NCBI GenBank assembly: GCA_020636495.1 | Contig: JACJXQ010000008.1 | Coordinates: 3,100,001 to 3,164,000, forward strand | Length of the DNA stretch: 64,000 bases | Direction of reading: 5' to 3' | Source: Chitinophagales bacterium | GTDB lineage: Bacteria; Bacteroidota; Bacteroidia; Chitinophagales; Chitinophagaceae | Part shown: positions 53,545 through 61,991 of the stretch, one piece after another | How the letters are laid out: each line of letters begins with the position of its first letter | Position numbering within the stretch: the first letter of the stretch is position 1 | Made by a program: the position numbers and the translations under genes | The notes under the pieces: generated by a model | What the model was told of the DNA's origin: nothing | Databases searched by the model: none | Seen by the model: the letters and a program-made list of their open reading frames with translations, nothing else

Positions 53545-53958
53545 TTACCTGTTTGCTGGAACACAATCACTCAATAACACACCAAAGATGCTGCTCCCGT
53601 TACAAAATCCCTTTACCGTCATAGTAGCTCCTGTTTCCGCATTTATCCCTTTATCCCTCATGGTACATTGTACAGTAGCCATAGGGTCATCTCCGGCCAG
53701 TATCACTACCAATTTACCATCTTGGTTCTCTTCCATCTCAGATACTGTTCCTGTAACGACAATAGCTCTATTCAGGTATTCTTCGTTAGCTTTTGTTTCG
53801 TCTGCAGCGTATGCACCTGTGATTTCTGCAACAGATACAGACATTGCTTTCACATCTTCAACTAACGTAGGTGGTTTATTCCACATCCTGTAGGCTACAA
53901 TACTACCGGTAAGTATGGCAATTACAATAACCCAAAGTACTATCTTCCATTTATTCAT
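53545..53958 (-). CDS. Membrane-anchored OB-fold (tRNA_anti-like) protein
   Basis: The 137-residue protein begins with a single transmembrane anchor (KIVLWVIVIAILTGSIVAY) and continues with an OB-fold domain of the tRNA_anti-like type: YLNRAIVVTGTVSEMEENQ, LVVILAGDDPMATVQCTM, TMTVKGFCNGSSIFGVLLSD. The paired Cys residues in the last strands are characteristic. The ligand is unknown; despite the family name, a periplasmic location makes nucleic acid binding unlikely. It lies 33 bp upstream of the di-haem lipoprotein gene and is part of the same cluster. Confidence 0.78.
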   Translation of the reverse strand: MNKWKIVLWVIVIAILTGSIVAYRMWNKPPTLVEDVKAMSVSVAEITGAYAADETKANEEYLNRAIVVTGTVSEMEENQDGKLVVILAGDDPMATVQCTMRDKGINAETGATMTVKGFCNGSSIFGVLLSDCVPANR

Positions 53959-54071
53959 AATATGTACAACTCATTATTGTTCAGCAATGTAAATGTATCA
54001 ATATCTGAATCTTCCGCCTGTTAAAACACGATGAAAAGGTATATCCATGTGATGAAACAGTAAAAACCAAT

Positions 54072-54833
54072 CTATAACTCTCCTGCCAGCCATTGTTTGA
54101 AGCCGGCACTACGTTCTGAGCTTACCAGGGGGGGCTCTTTCACCTCCGGAGCCAGCTTAACCAATACCCTGGCTTTGCTATATGTTTTCATCTCTCTTAT
54201 TGATGATAATGAAATAATATACTGCCTGTTGATCCTGAAAAATTTTTCAGGATCCAGCATTTGTTCCAGTGCATCCAGGTTATTGTCAACAGGGTAAGTA
54301 CGTTCCTCGAATGTACGCGCAAATGTTCCTTTGTTCTCGCTGAAAAAATAGGCGATGTCATCAGTACCTATTGTTTTTATATTATCCCCGAAACGTATCA
54401 TGAATCGTTTTTTATATTCAGGTTGTTTCAATGCCTCAAGTAATATGTTTTGCTTCTCAGGGTCAATACTGAAAATGCGTTTCATTTGTTCCATTTTTCT
54501 CATAGCATCTTTCAACTCTTCAGCTTTTATAGGCTTCAGCAGGTAGCCCATACCAGACACCTTAAATGCCTCTATCGCATATTGATCGTATGCCGTAGTA
54601 AATATCACAGGAGCATCTATCTGTATAGCCTTGAGCAAGTCGAAAGCAGACCCGTCTGCAAGATGTATATCCATAAACACTACAGAAGGTCGCTCATTGT
54701 GCTCAAACCATTCTTTGGCACCGCTTACACTATCCTGGTGGGTAAGTATCTCTGCTTCCGGCATAGTCTCATTCAGCAATTTCACTAACCTTTTATATGC
54801 AGGCAGTTCATCTTCTATTATTACAACTTTCAT
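54072..54833 (-). CDS. LytTR-family response regulator
   Basis: The 253-residue regulator has a receiver domain (residues 1-120) with acidic pocket IIEDE and phosphoacceptor Asp55 in VVFMDIHLADG. A LytTR DNA-binding domain follows (about 145-250: FMIRFGDNIKTIGTDDIAYF, RINRQYIISLSSIREM). Its start overlaps the sensor kinase stop by 4 bp (ATGA), so the two are translationally coupled. It presumably controls the surrounding YceI/cytochrome/DUF5777 genes, from which it is separated by 113 bp. Confidence 0.93.
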   Translation of the reverse strand: MKVVIIEDELPAYKRLVKLLNETMPEAEILTHQDSVSGAKEWFEHNERPSVVFMDIHLADGSAFDLLKAIQIDAPVIFTTAYDQYAIEAFKVSGMGYLLKPIKAEELKDAMRKMEQMKRIFSIDPEKQNILLEALKQPEYKKRFMIRFGDNIKTIGTDDIAYFFSENKGTFARTFEERTYPVDNNLDALEQMLDPEKFFRINRQYIISLSSIREMKTYSKARVLVKLAPEVKEPPLVSSERSAGFKQWLAGEL

Positions 54834-57691
54834 ATTAATGGTATTACGACAATAAATTCATGGTTTTCAATACGTGATAATACCTGGTTCTTAGTATGCA
54901 AGGCATATCGTTTCCTGATATTGGCAAGTCCCAGCCCCGCGCCTTTTTCTTTACTCATTTTAGGCTGGTAATTGTTACTTATGGTAAGCTCATTCTCAGC
55001 GGCAACAAACTTAACGATAAGTGGTTTTGCCTGCGAAACAATATTATGTTTAATAGCATTCTCCAGTAATAATTGCAAAGACATAGGCACCACTTTCTTA
55101 TTTTTCAAACGATCGGGTATATCAACAACAAGTTGCAATGCCTCGCCAAAACGGCTTTTTTGTATATAAATATAATTCTGAAGTATCTTCCATTCTTCAG
55201 AGAGTGTTATTAGGTCCTTGTCCTTGTGGGATAACATGTTCCTGTACAGGTCGGACAATTGAGTAGTATACTGTACAGCCAGTTGTGTATCATCTTCTAT
55301 TAAACCAGTCAAAGTATTAAGACTATTAAACAAAAAGTGTGGGTTTACCTGGCTCTTCAGGTGCTCATATTCAAACATCATCCTTTCCTTCTGTAATGAA
55401 GACAATTTACGCAGATTATACTCACGTATCCTGATGTAGGTGTATGCAATACCCCACAGTAGTCCTATTATTAGCAGTAAGAACCATATCTCCTGCCAAT
55501 AGGGTTTTTCAATAGTAAATGTATGTGTAGCTTCTCCGAATGTATTGAACTTACTGTTGAGTGAAACCTGTATAACAAACCTGTAATCCCCGCTGGACAG
55601 TTGCGGAAATGTCACTGATTCGTCTCTTGTTGTGATCCAATCCTCATTATATCCTTCAAGTTTGTACCTGTAATACAACTGTTCAGGATTAGCAAAGTTG
55701 ATACCGTCGTATGAAAATGTTATGTGATTCTCAGAATGCTTAAAACTATAACGTTGCAAACGTGTTTCCCTAAAAAAGGTCTTCAGCGATCTGATATACA
55801 CCGACGGAGTGATCTTAACTGTATAATTATGTTTGCCGAAACATACCATCCCATCCTGGTAAGGAATGTACACATTACCCGCAGTATCACTCGCATAAAG
55901 GTTCAGCGCAGCAGACACAGTATCTATACCTACACCCAACCGGCGTTCATAATGCCTGAATTGCCCGCCACTCTGTTGCCACTCGTCAATACCTTTTGCA
56001 TGCACTACCAGTATCGCTTTGTTCACAGTCGGGGCTATAGTGGCTATCATTAAACTCTGCAAGCCGTCTTCTTTATCAATACTCTTCCATTTTTTACCTG
56101 TGTATACCAACAAACCCTTATCAAATGTACTGGTCCACATATCACCACTGGCATCTTCCGTAATATTGTATATGACACTACTATTCATACCGGAAGTACT
56201 GTCCCAATGGGTATATACACCATTGTTGTAACGACACACCCCCGCTCCATCAGTAGCCATCCAGATGTTATTGTTCTCGTCAGGCAACATATTATATACG
56301 TAATCACTGCCTATACCCGAAGTTTTGTTATGCACTTTTACCAGCGACAACCTGTCCTCTTGTTCTACCTTGAGTTCTTCCACTCCATTCAGCCCTGCAA
56401 CCCAAAGGTTATTCCCTTTACCCTTTATATCCAGAATACTTTCATTCTGCAACGGTGAGATACCGTTCATTTTCGTAAAATGCCTGTGATCTTTACTCAA
56501 CCACAATCCATCACCAAAAGTCCCTACCCATAATGCACCTTTGGGGCCGAAATACAGATTAGTGATCGGAGTATTTGACACGAAGCTTTCTTTGATTTTC
56601 GGTGAACTGGCTGCCAACGAAAAATTATAGAGCTTATTTTTTTGTGCAAACCACAAAATATTGTCGTTATCGCAAGCTATTGCCGATAGGTCTTGGACAG
56701 AATACGGTACCGGTAGTTTTACAGATGTCATATATTCCGAGATGATCAACATGACGCCTTCGTTCGTAGCACACCATATGTTGCCCGTTTGTCCCATCAG
56801 CATCCTGTATATCTTCTTTCCTTGATATGCAAAAGGTTCAATGGCCAGGCTATCTTCTCCATGAAGCATGAGTCTTAATATATAACCGTTTTCTGTGCAT
56901 ACCCATGCCTTATTATCACCTACAGGCAATATATCATTTATCTGCCCCCACTGCCATGTTAAGTTGGTACGTGGTGTCCATGTACGCCTGTCTTTACTGC
57001 AGTAAAGGGCCACCCCTCCCTGATGTGTGCCTATCCAGCTCCAGCACTTTTCGGCCATAGGTCTTATCACTCTGACTATATTATCCGGCAGGCCGGTTGA
57101 GGTATTAAAATGCTGTATTTCAAATTTGCCGCTCTCATTTTTTATTTCATTTATACCCTGGTCAGTTGCTGCCAGCAACAATTTTTGAGATGGAGACAAT
57201 ATCGTATATACATAATCATCAGCAAGGCCGTCATCCATTGTATACCTCGTACAGTAATTATCATATACAAGGTACAGGCCCTCTCCTAAGGTAGACACTA
57301 CCCATACATTACCCGACACAACATAAATAGACGATATTGCATCTCCCGGTTTGTTTCCAGATAATTTTTTGGCATAATATTTCTCACCATCCCAAATTCC
57401 CAAACCGCCCTTGGCAAACCCTACTACAAGACGGCTGTCATAGCAAGCCAGTGCAGTTACCGCCTGACCTGCTATCAACTGTATATTAGTAAAATTTCGT
57501 CCGTTGTACCTGTATAAACCTTCATCAGTACCTAACCATATATAACCGCTCTCATCCTTTACCAGGCAATTGACCTTTACCGGTATTGCAGATTCATTCA
57601 GCCATATATCTTTAGTAAAAGGTTCACCGGCACCCGCAGAAAAGGAGACCAGCGATACCAAAAAAAATATGATAAAATATCGTTTCTGCAT
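54830..57691 (-). CDS. Two-component sensor with propeller sensor domain and LytS-type kinase
   Basis: The 953-residue protein has a signal peptide and then about 620 residues of two-component regulator propeller repeats (GLYRYNGRNFTNI, IWMATDGAGVCRYNNGVYTHW). A Y_Y_Y domain (YYRYKLEGYNEDW, FVIQVSLN) and one transmembrane helix near residue 740 (IWFLLLIIGLLWGIAYTYI) follow. The kinase domain is of the His_kinase (LytS) type with phosphoacceptor His785 in NPHFLFNSLNTL. The ATPase has ENAIKHN and GAGLGLANIRKRYA. It is a periplasmic sensor whose ligand is unknown. Its ATG directly abuts the upstream yceI stop, and it overlaps the response regulator gene. Confidence 0.93.
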   Translation of the reverse strand: MQKRYFIIFFLVSLVSFSAGAGEPFTKDIWLNESAIPVKVNCLVKDESGYIWLGTDEGLYRYNGRNFTNIQLIAGQAVTALACYDSRLVVGFAKGGLGIWDGEKYYAKKLSGNKPGDAISSIYVVSGNVWVVSTLGEGLYLVYDNYCTRYTMDDGLADDYVYTILSPSQKLLLAATDQGINEIKNESGKFEIQHFNTSTGLPDNIVRVIRPMAEKCWSWIGTHQGGVALYCSKDRRTWTPRTNLTWQWGQINDILPVGDNKAWVCTENGYILRLMLHGEDSLAIEPFAYQGKKIYRMLMGQTGNIWCATNEGVMLIISEYMTSVKLPVPYSVQDLSAIACDNDNILWFAQKNKLYNFSLAASSPKIKESFVSNTPITNLYFGPKGALWVGTFGDGLWLSKDHRHFTKMNGISPLQNESILDIKGKGNNLWVAGLNGVEELKVEQEDRLSLVKVHNKTSGIGSDYVYNMLPDENNNIWMATDGAGVCRYNNGVYTHWDSTSGMNSSVIYNITEDASGDMWTSTFDKGLLVYTGKKWKSIDKEDGLQSLMIATIAPTVNKAILVVHAKGIDEWQQSGGQFRHYERRLGVGIDTVSAALNLYASDTAGNVYIPYQDGMVCFGKHNYTVKITPSVYIRSLKTFFRETRLQRYSFKHSENHITFSYDGINFANPEQLYYRYKLEGYNEDWITTRDESVTFPQLSSGDYRFVIQVSLNSKFNTFGEATHTFTIEKPYWQEIWFLLLIIGLLWGIAYTYIRIREYNLRKLSSLQKERMMFEYEHLKSQVNPHFLFNSLNTLTGLIEDDTQLAVQYTTQLSDLYRNMLSHKDKDLITLSEEWKILQNYIYIQKSRFGEALQLVVDIPDRLKNKKVVPMSLQLLLENAIKHNIVSQAKPLIVKFVAAENELTISNNYQPKMSKEKGAGLGLANIRKRYALHTKNQVLSRIENHEFIVVIPLI

Positions 57692-58249
57692 TTATGCCTG
57701 CTTTCGTACCAGGGTCGATTTAACAACAACAAATATCTCCGTAGCCAGCTTATCATTTACCACCCGGGGTATTTTTATATCATGATCGGCTAATGCAACC
57801 TTAAATTCGGAAAACACTTCCACAACTGCATCCTTTACAAGTACCTTTGCATATATGATCCTGTCAACACTCACACCGTGTACCGTAAGCCGGCCTTTAG
57901 CACGAACCATGTACTTACCATTTTGCGTCAGATCTATATCTTCTATTATCTTCCCCGCAAAAACAATTTCTGGATACTTATATGTTTCCATATAATTCTC
58001 ATGAAAATGTTCCTTCTGTAGTGGACTGTTAAACCCTTCGAATGTTGACACCTGTACCTTAAATACAAATTGTTTCTTATCTGTACTGATAACTCCCTTT
58101 AACTCTTTCGAAGCGGCCCTGATAAATTCATTAGGTGCATTTGAATTGATGCTGATCGTACCCTGGTCAACCTCATAGATAATTTGCCCGTTTGATATAC
58201 ACGGGCCAACTAATAGCAATACCAATAGTAATATCCTTAGCGGATGCAT
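57692..58249 (-). CDS. YceI family protein (copy 2), upstream of the sensor kinase
   Basis: The 185-residue protein has a signal peptide (MHPLRILLLVLLLVGPCISNG) and the YceI landmarks EVDQGTISINSNAP, HFHENYMETYKYPEIVFAGK and RLTVHGVSVDR. It is a diverged paralogue of the 51763 product. Its stop codon is immediately followed by the sensor kinase ATG. It could therefore act with the sensor, for example by presenting a lipid or quinone ligand to it, or be the first gene of the whole cluster. The gap to the next upstream gene is 77 bp. Confidence 0.85.
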   Translation of the reverse strand: MHPLRILLLVLLLVGPCISNGQIIYEVDQGTISINSNAPNEFIRAASKELKGVISTDKKQFVFKVQVSTFEGFNSPLQKEHFHENYMETYKYPEIVFAGKIIEDIDLTQNGKYMVRAKGRLTVHGVSVDRIIYAKVLVKDAVVEVFSEFKVALADHDIKIPRVVNDKLATEIFVVVKSTLVRKQA

Positions 58250-58326
58250 AGATATTAAAAATACACCATAATATCGGCAACCACAATATTATTAAGTTGA
58301 GAACGGCATTTTTAATGATGAAACGG

Positions 58327-58566
58327 TTAAGTCTTTACAAACACAGAGCGTGCTGTCTTTTGATTGGCATAAACGATCTCGATAATATAAGTCGCACTTT
58401 CCAGCTCTTTGATATTGACCTGGCTTTTTGATCCGATAGTATTTATGTCATGATACACCATATTGCCGGCCATATCCATTATTCTTATCTCACCAAAATC
58501 ATTATCGGCAAAAATATTCAGCATGTCGCCGGACGCAATAGGATATACTGTCAGGTGTTTATCCAT
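58327..58566 (-). pseudogene. Orphan T9SS sorting domain, probable remnant of a larger gene
   Basis: The 79-residue frame from the ATG at 58566 is little more than a T9SS C-terminal domain: LTVYPIASGDMLNIFADN at the start (YPxA where YPNPA is usual) and TYIIEIVYANQKTARSVFVK at the end. There is no signal peptide or cargo. The frame stays open upstream for about 30 codons, giving sequence (for example THTQVQNVPLMDKH) that resembles the linker preceding such domains, until two stop codons near 58645-58650. It is therefore probably the 3' remnant of a decayed T9SS gene. A tiny expressed protein cannot be excluded. Confidence 0.6.
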
Positions 58567-58686
58567 CAAGGGTACGTTTTGTACTTGAGTATGAGTATAA
58601 AGGTTATAAAATACACCTGTATTTGATATACCGACAAAACGGTATTATTATATACGTGCTATTGGGTATTGGTTAGTTTTAACAGG

Positions 58687-59523
58687 CTAATTATCCAGCT
58701 TAACTTCTAAAATCCTGGGCCAGTTTTTACCGGTTATTAATATCCTGTTCTTCTCTTTGTCATAAGCTATTCCATTCATTACCTCCGGTTCACCATTACG
58801 GTGAGATGTACCTGGTATACCGGCCTGCGTTCTCAATCTGCCCAGATCTGCCTCTGCAACAACTTTGCCTGTATTGGGGTCTATTTTTAATATCTTCTCC
58901 GTTTCATACACATTGGCATAAATGTAGCCGTTAATATATTCCAACTCGTTGATATTGGGTATAGGGCCGTAATTATTTGTAACCTGTATGCTCCGTACCT
59001 CTTTAAAGGTTTTGCGATCCATGAAATACAACTGGGGCGTGCCATCACTATATACCAGGTGTGTACTATCATGTGTCAGTCCCCATCCTTCATTCGCATT
59101 CAACCTGAACTTGCCCAGCAATCGAAAGGATTTTTTATCAAACAGGAATCCCGTATGCTCTCTATAGCTCAGCATGTAAATCGTATCACCCCATACTGTC
59201 ATACCTTCACCAAAATACTCATTGCCCAACTTATACTCGTTCAGTATTTTGCCCGAACCTAATTCGTATTTATATAAATACGACCTGCCATATTGCCCCG
59301 TACTCTCATACATTACGCCGTCTTCAAACTGAAGCCCTTCTGTATAGGCTGTTTCTTTGTGTGGATATTGATTAACCAGTAATACAGGCATTTCAGGTAT
59401 CGCGGACATCGTAGACGGGGATATGGTTTCGGCGGGTTGTTTTGTCTCTGTTTCATCATTGCACGATACTGCAAAAACTATGGTCGTAAACAATAACAGA
59501 GTCCTGAAATATCGATTGTGCAT
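58687..59523 (-). CDS. Glutaminyl-peptide cyclotransferase (lipoprotein)
   Basis: The 278-residue protein is a lipoprotein (lipobox FAVSC). Its five-bladed beta-propeller fold matches the bacterial/plant type glutaminyl cyclase: YTEGLQFEDGVMYESTGQYG, FGEGMTVWGDTIYMLSYRE, EGWGLTHDSTHLVYSDG, INELEYINGYIYANVYE and EVMNGIAYDKEKNRILITGKNW are all family landmarks. It converts N-terminal Gln of exported proteins to pyroglutamate. T9SS and other exported proteins of Bacteroidetes often carry N-terminal Gln after signal peptide cleavage; several in this window have a signal peptide ending AQ, so a processing role fits. Confidence 0.93.
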   Translation of the reverse strand: MHNRYFRTLLLFTTIVFAVSCNDETETKQPAETISPSTMSAIPEMPVLLVNQYPHKETAYTEGLQFEDGVMYESTGQYGRSYLYKYELGSGKILNEYKLGNEYFGEGMTVWGDTIYMLSYREHTGFLFDKKSFRLLGKFRLNANEGWGLTHDSTHLVYSDGTPQLYFMDRKTFKEVRSIQVTNNYGPIPNINELEYINGYIYANVYETEKILKIDPNTGKVVAEADLGRLRTQAGIPGTSHRNGEPEVMNGIAYDKEKNRILITGKNWPRILEVKLDN

Positions 59524-59592
59524 GTGCTTGAATTCCTTTTACGGCATCAAAAATAGCTCTACGGCTCATTTTTTCAAAAAATCATTAGGTAG

Positions 59593-60414
59593 CTACCTTT
59601 CTACATTTTGTCTTACCAACTGGTAGAATGGCTCAGGATAGATAACCTTTCCACTGGTATCTGTAGCAAACCTGCTATAATACAAGGTATCTGTCGCTGT
59701 TGTATATAATGGAGCTATCGATGCCAGGTTATTCGTCAATATATAACTATCAGCAGGTTGTGCTACGCTCAACCACATGCGCGGCTGCGAAATATCAAAG
59801 TTGAAACTCAGGTTGGTACTTGTAGCTTTACCTGCGGTATCTTCAAAAATATGCCTTGAGGTATGAAACCTGCTGATAACAAAGCTATGATCCCTGTCAT
59901 GCTCATCCAGTCCCGCCCATACCGATGTACCGGACAAGTCATATGCATTTACAGCTTTCCACGTACTCGACACACCATCACCATCCATGCATATCAGCAA
60001 TTCTTTGCGCTGTGTGCTGTTTATTTCCAAATTGTAGTCAGATGAATCTGCATAGTAATCGAACAATAATTCAACCGCTTTACCATTGGCATCTACAACA
60101 AACCAGTTACTGAACATATAATCAGCCGTATGCCAGTCGTATTGATAACGATAAGCGTTTTTAAGTTCTGCTCTTGGTATTTTCAATGTATCTGATGGTG
60201 CTAATGTCACGGACATGATATGTGGTAATGTTCCGGTAGCTATGTCATGTCCACTTAATGTGACATATACAGAATCAGGCAAAGTATTGATCATAAAGGC
60301 ACTCGCATTGCCGTTATCTTCCTCATCTGCCACTGGCGTATACGTTTTCTTTTTACAAGCAGCCAACACTACCAAAACAGCCAACAATAGTATAGTGGAA
60401 TAAGATCGGGACAT
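59593..60414 (-). CDS. Lipoprotein of unknown function, paralogue of the 61140 gene
   Basis: The 273-residue lipoprotein has signal MSRSYSTILLLAVLVVLAAC with lipobox LAAC followed by KKK. The mature part is beta-rich, with YQYDWHTADYMFSNWFV near the middle and STWKAVNAYDLSGTSVW. The protein at 61140 has the matching segments YYIDWYSEDYYHSNWFN and TSWIAVGAYLYSSSIGY in the same order, so they are paralogues that flank the HTH gene. No wider family was recognised. Confidence 0.7.
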   Translation of the reverse strand: MSRSYSTILLLAVLVVLAACKKKTYTPVADEEDNGNASAFMINTLPDSVYVTLSGHDIATGTLPHIMSVTLAPSDTLKIPRAELKNAYRYQYDWHTADYMFSNWFVVDANGKAVELLFDYYADSSDYNLEINSTQRKELLICMDGDGVSSTWKAVNAYDLSGTSVWAGLDEHDRDHSFVISRFHTSRHIFEDTAGKATSTNLSFNFDISQPRMWLSVAQPADSYILTNNLASIAPLYTTATDTLYYSRFATDTSGKVIYPEPFYQLVRQNVER

Positions 60415-60524
60415 GTTATAAAATTATGCTAATACAGCGGCAAAATAACTTTTATTACTATAATGTAGAACGTTTTTCGCTCAATAATATTGCTGCCCAA
60501 CCACTTATCTGCCTGCAAAAATAA

Positions 60525-60547
60525 AGCCCCCATATATTACGGGGGCT
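60525..60547 (-). terminator. Intrinsic terminator of the double-HTH gene
   Basis: A 7-bp GC-rich stem (AGCCCCC/GGGGGCT, 9-nt loop) is followed on the minus strand by TTATTTTTG, 23 bp after the stop codon at 60571. Confidence 0.8.
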
Positions 60548-60570
60548 ATGTAGTAAAATGCTTTTGAAAC

Positions 60571-61011
60571 CTATACTTTATATTTTATCAGCCTGAGTAT
60601 TTCTATAAACATATCAGGTGTAAACAGTTTCTTTTTACAATGAAGTATGCGGCTCAATATCTGCTGATCTGTCTTAAGATGTGCTGCCAACTCAGCCTGG
60701 GTAACCTTTTTAGCTTCCATATACGCCTGCAGCCCTTCTGCTATCACTTCGTACATATTCTTAGGCGGCTTTTTCGAAGCAAGTATTTCGTTAACGCTCC
60801 CCGCACGGGCATATTTAAGAAACTTCTCTAGAAATGCTTCAGTCAAAGGCGTTTCACCATTTATCACCTTTGAGTAATAGTAGGGAGTCACCTTTATCTT
60901 CGCTGCTATCTCACCTTTGGTGGCTATGTTGCGGCGTTTCATTAATATGGCTGCTGCCTGTTTTAATTGCAGCGGCTTAACGTCTTTTACATGTTTAGCT
61001 TTTGGAGGCAT
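60571..61011 (-). CDS. XRE-type regulator with two helix-turn-helix domains
   Basis: The 146-residue protein contains two successive HTH units. The first covers about residues 20-68 (IATKGEIAAKIKVTPYYYSK, VINGETPLTEAFLEK) and the second about 85-140 (KKVTQAELAAHLKTDQQILS, RILHCKKKLFTPDMF). The N-terminus is basic. Such tandem HTH proteins could bind two half-sites as a monomer. The two flanking genes encode paralogous lipoproteins, so they are candidate targets. No operator could be identified with confidence. Confidence 0.8.
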   Translation of the reverse strand: MPPKAKHVKDVKPLQLKQAAAILMKRRNIATKGEIAAKIKVTPYYYSKVINGETPLTEAFLEKFLKYARAGSVNEILASKKPPKNMYEVIAEGLQAYMEAKKVTQAELAAHLKTDQQILSRILHCKKKLFTPDMFIEILRLIKYKV

Positions 61012-61139
61012 TACTTACGATATTTGTGTAAATATACATATATCTGTCGGTTATCACAATCTTTATGTAAAATTGGTGCGTTAAGTTTTTTATCCTGCTG
61101 TTTTACATACATTGCAATGTCCTGACAGTCTGTTTTTAG

Positions 61140-61928
61140 TTATTGTCTCACCATCATAAAAATGTACTCATTGTCGGGAAATAATGCCATAACCGTGTCA
61201 GTTGCATTGCTGCTATAGTCCGTAACTGTTGACACAGGCAGCTTGCCACCGGTCATATTTCCGCCGATACTGCCGTCAGCATTCTGAAATTCAATGTACG
61301 GCACTTCAGACTGCTGAACCAGGAATAACAGGTTGCTGGTCTGGATATTACCGTCTGCATCTTTACGGGTATATTCAGCCGTAAAATCTTTCTTCACTGT
61401 TATTCGCCTGTAACGCTCGTTCACCGTGATCACATCCCATTGGTTGCTATAACCAATACTGGATGAGTACAGGTATGCGCCAACTGCTATCCAGCTTGTC
61501 TGTGTGCCCGAGCCCTTCAAAAAGGCCTTGCGGCCATTTCCCTTGTAGGCTGGCTCAAAATAGTAGGTATTATTGCCCGGTTTGGGTTGTATGCGTACAC
61601 GGTTCCCATCTACAGGGTAGTCATCGTTGAACCAGTTGCTGTGATAATAATCCTCAGAATACCAGTCTATATAGTAAGTCACGCCGCTTTTAAAATTCTC
61701 ACCCGGCAACACTATCTTATCGTTTGCCGGCACTATGATCCTGTCCTGCAGGTTACCATTAGTAGCGTAATCCTCCCCATTATCATACAGGTCAAGGGTT
61801 ATTTCCTCATTCAACCTGTTGACAAATGTCACATCTGTAATGTCTATACCTTTCTTTTTACAACCGGGTACAATAGCTATGGCAATAAAAAGCAAAAGGG
61901 TTATCGGCAAATAATATACAATACGCAT
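61140..61928 (-). CDS. Lipoprotein of unknown function, paralogue of the 59593 gene
   Basis: The 262-residue protein has a lipoprotein signal (MRIVYYLPITLLLFIAIAIV, lipobox VPGC, then KKK). A beta-rich mature domain includes TFVNRLNEEITLDLYDNGED, YYIDWYSEDYYHSNWFND and SWIAVGAYLYSSSIGYSNQW, and it ends TVMALFPDNEYIFMMVRQ. Core segments match the 59593 product in order and spacing. It is probably a surface or periplasmic protein. It lies 63 bp downstream of the giant T9SS gene, in the same orientation, and upstream of the HTH gene. Confidence 0.7.
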   Translation of the reverse strand: MRIVYYLPITLLLFIAIAIVPGCKKKGIDITDVTFVNRLNEEITLDLYDNGEDYATNGNLQDRIIVPANDKIVLPGENFKSGVTYYIDWYSEDYYHSNWFNDDYPVDGNRVRIQPKPGNNTYYFEPAYKGNGRKAFLKGSGTQTSWIAVGAYLYSSSIGYSNQWDVITVNERYRRITVKKDFTAEYTRKDADGNIQTSNLLFLVQQSEVPYIEFQNADGSIGGNMTGGKLPVSTVTDYSSNATDTVMALFPDNEYIFMMVRQ

Positions 61929-61991
61929 AGATCATTGTTGTTTTGGAACTAACTAAAGTACGTAATTTTTCCGGTCTGCATACAAGTTGCA

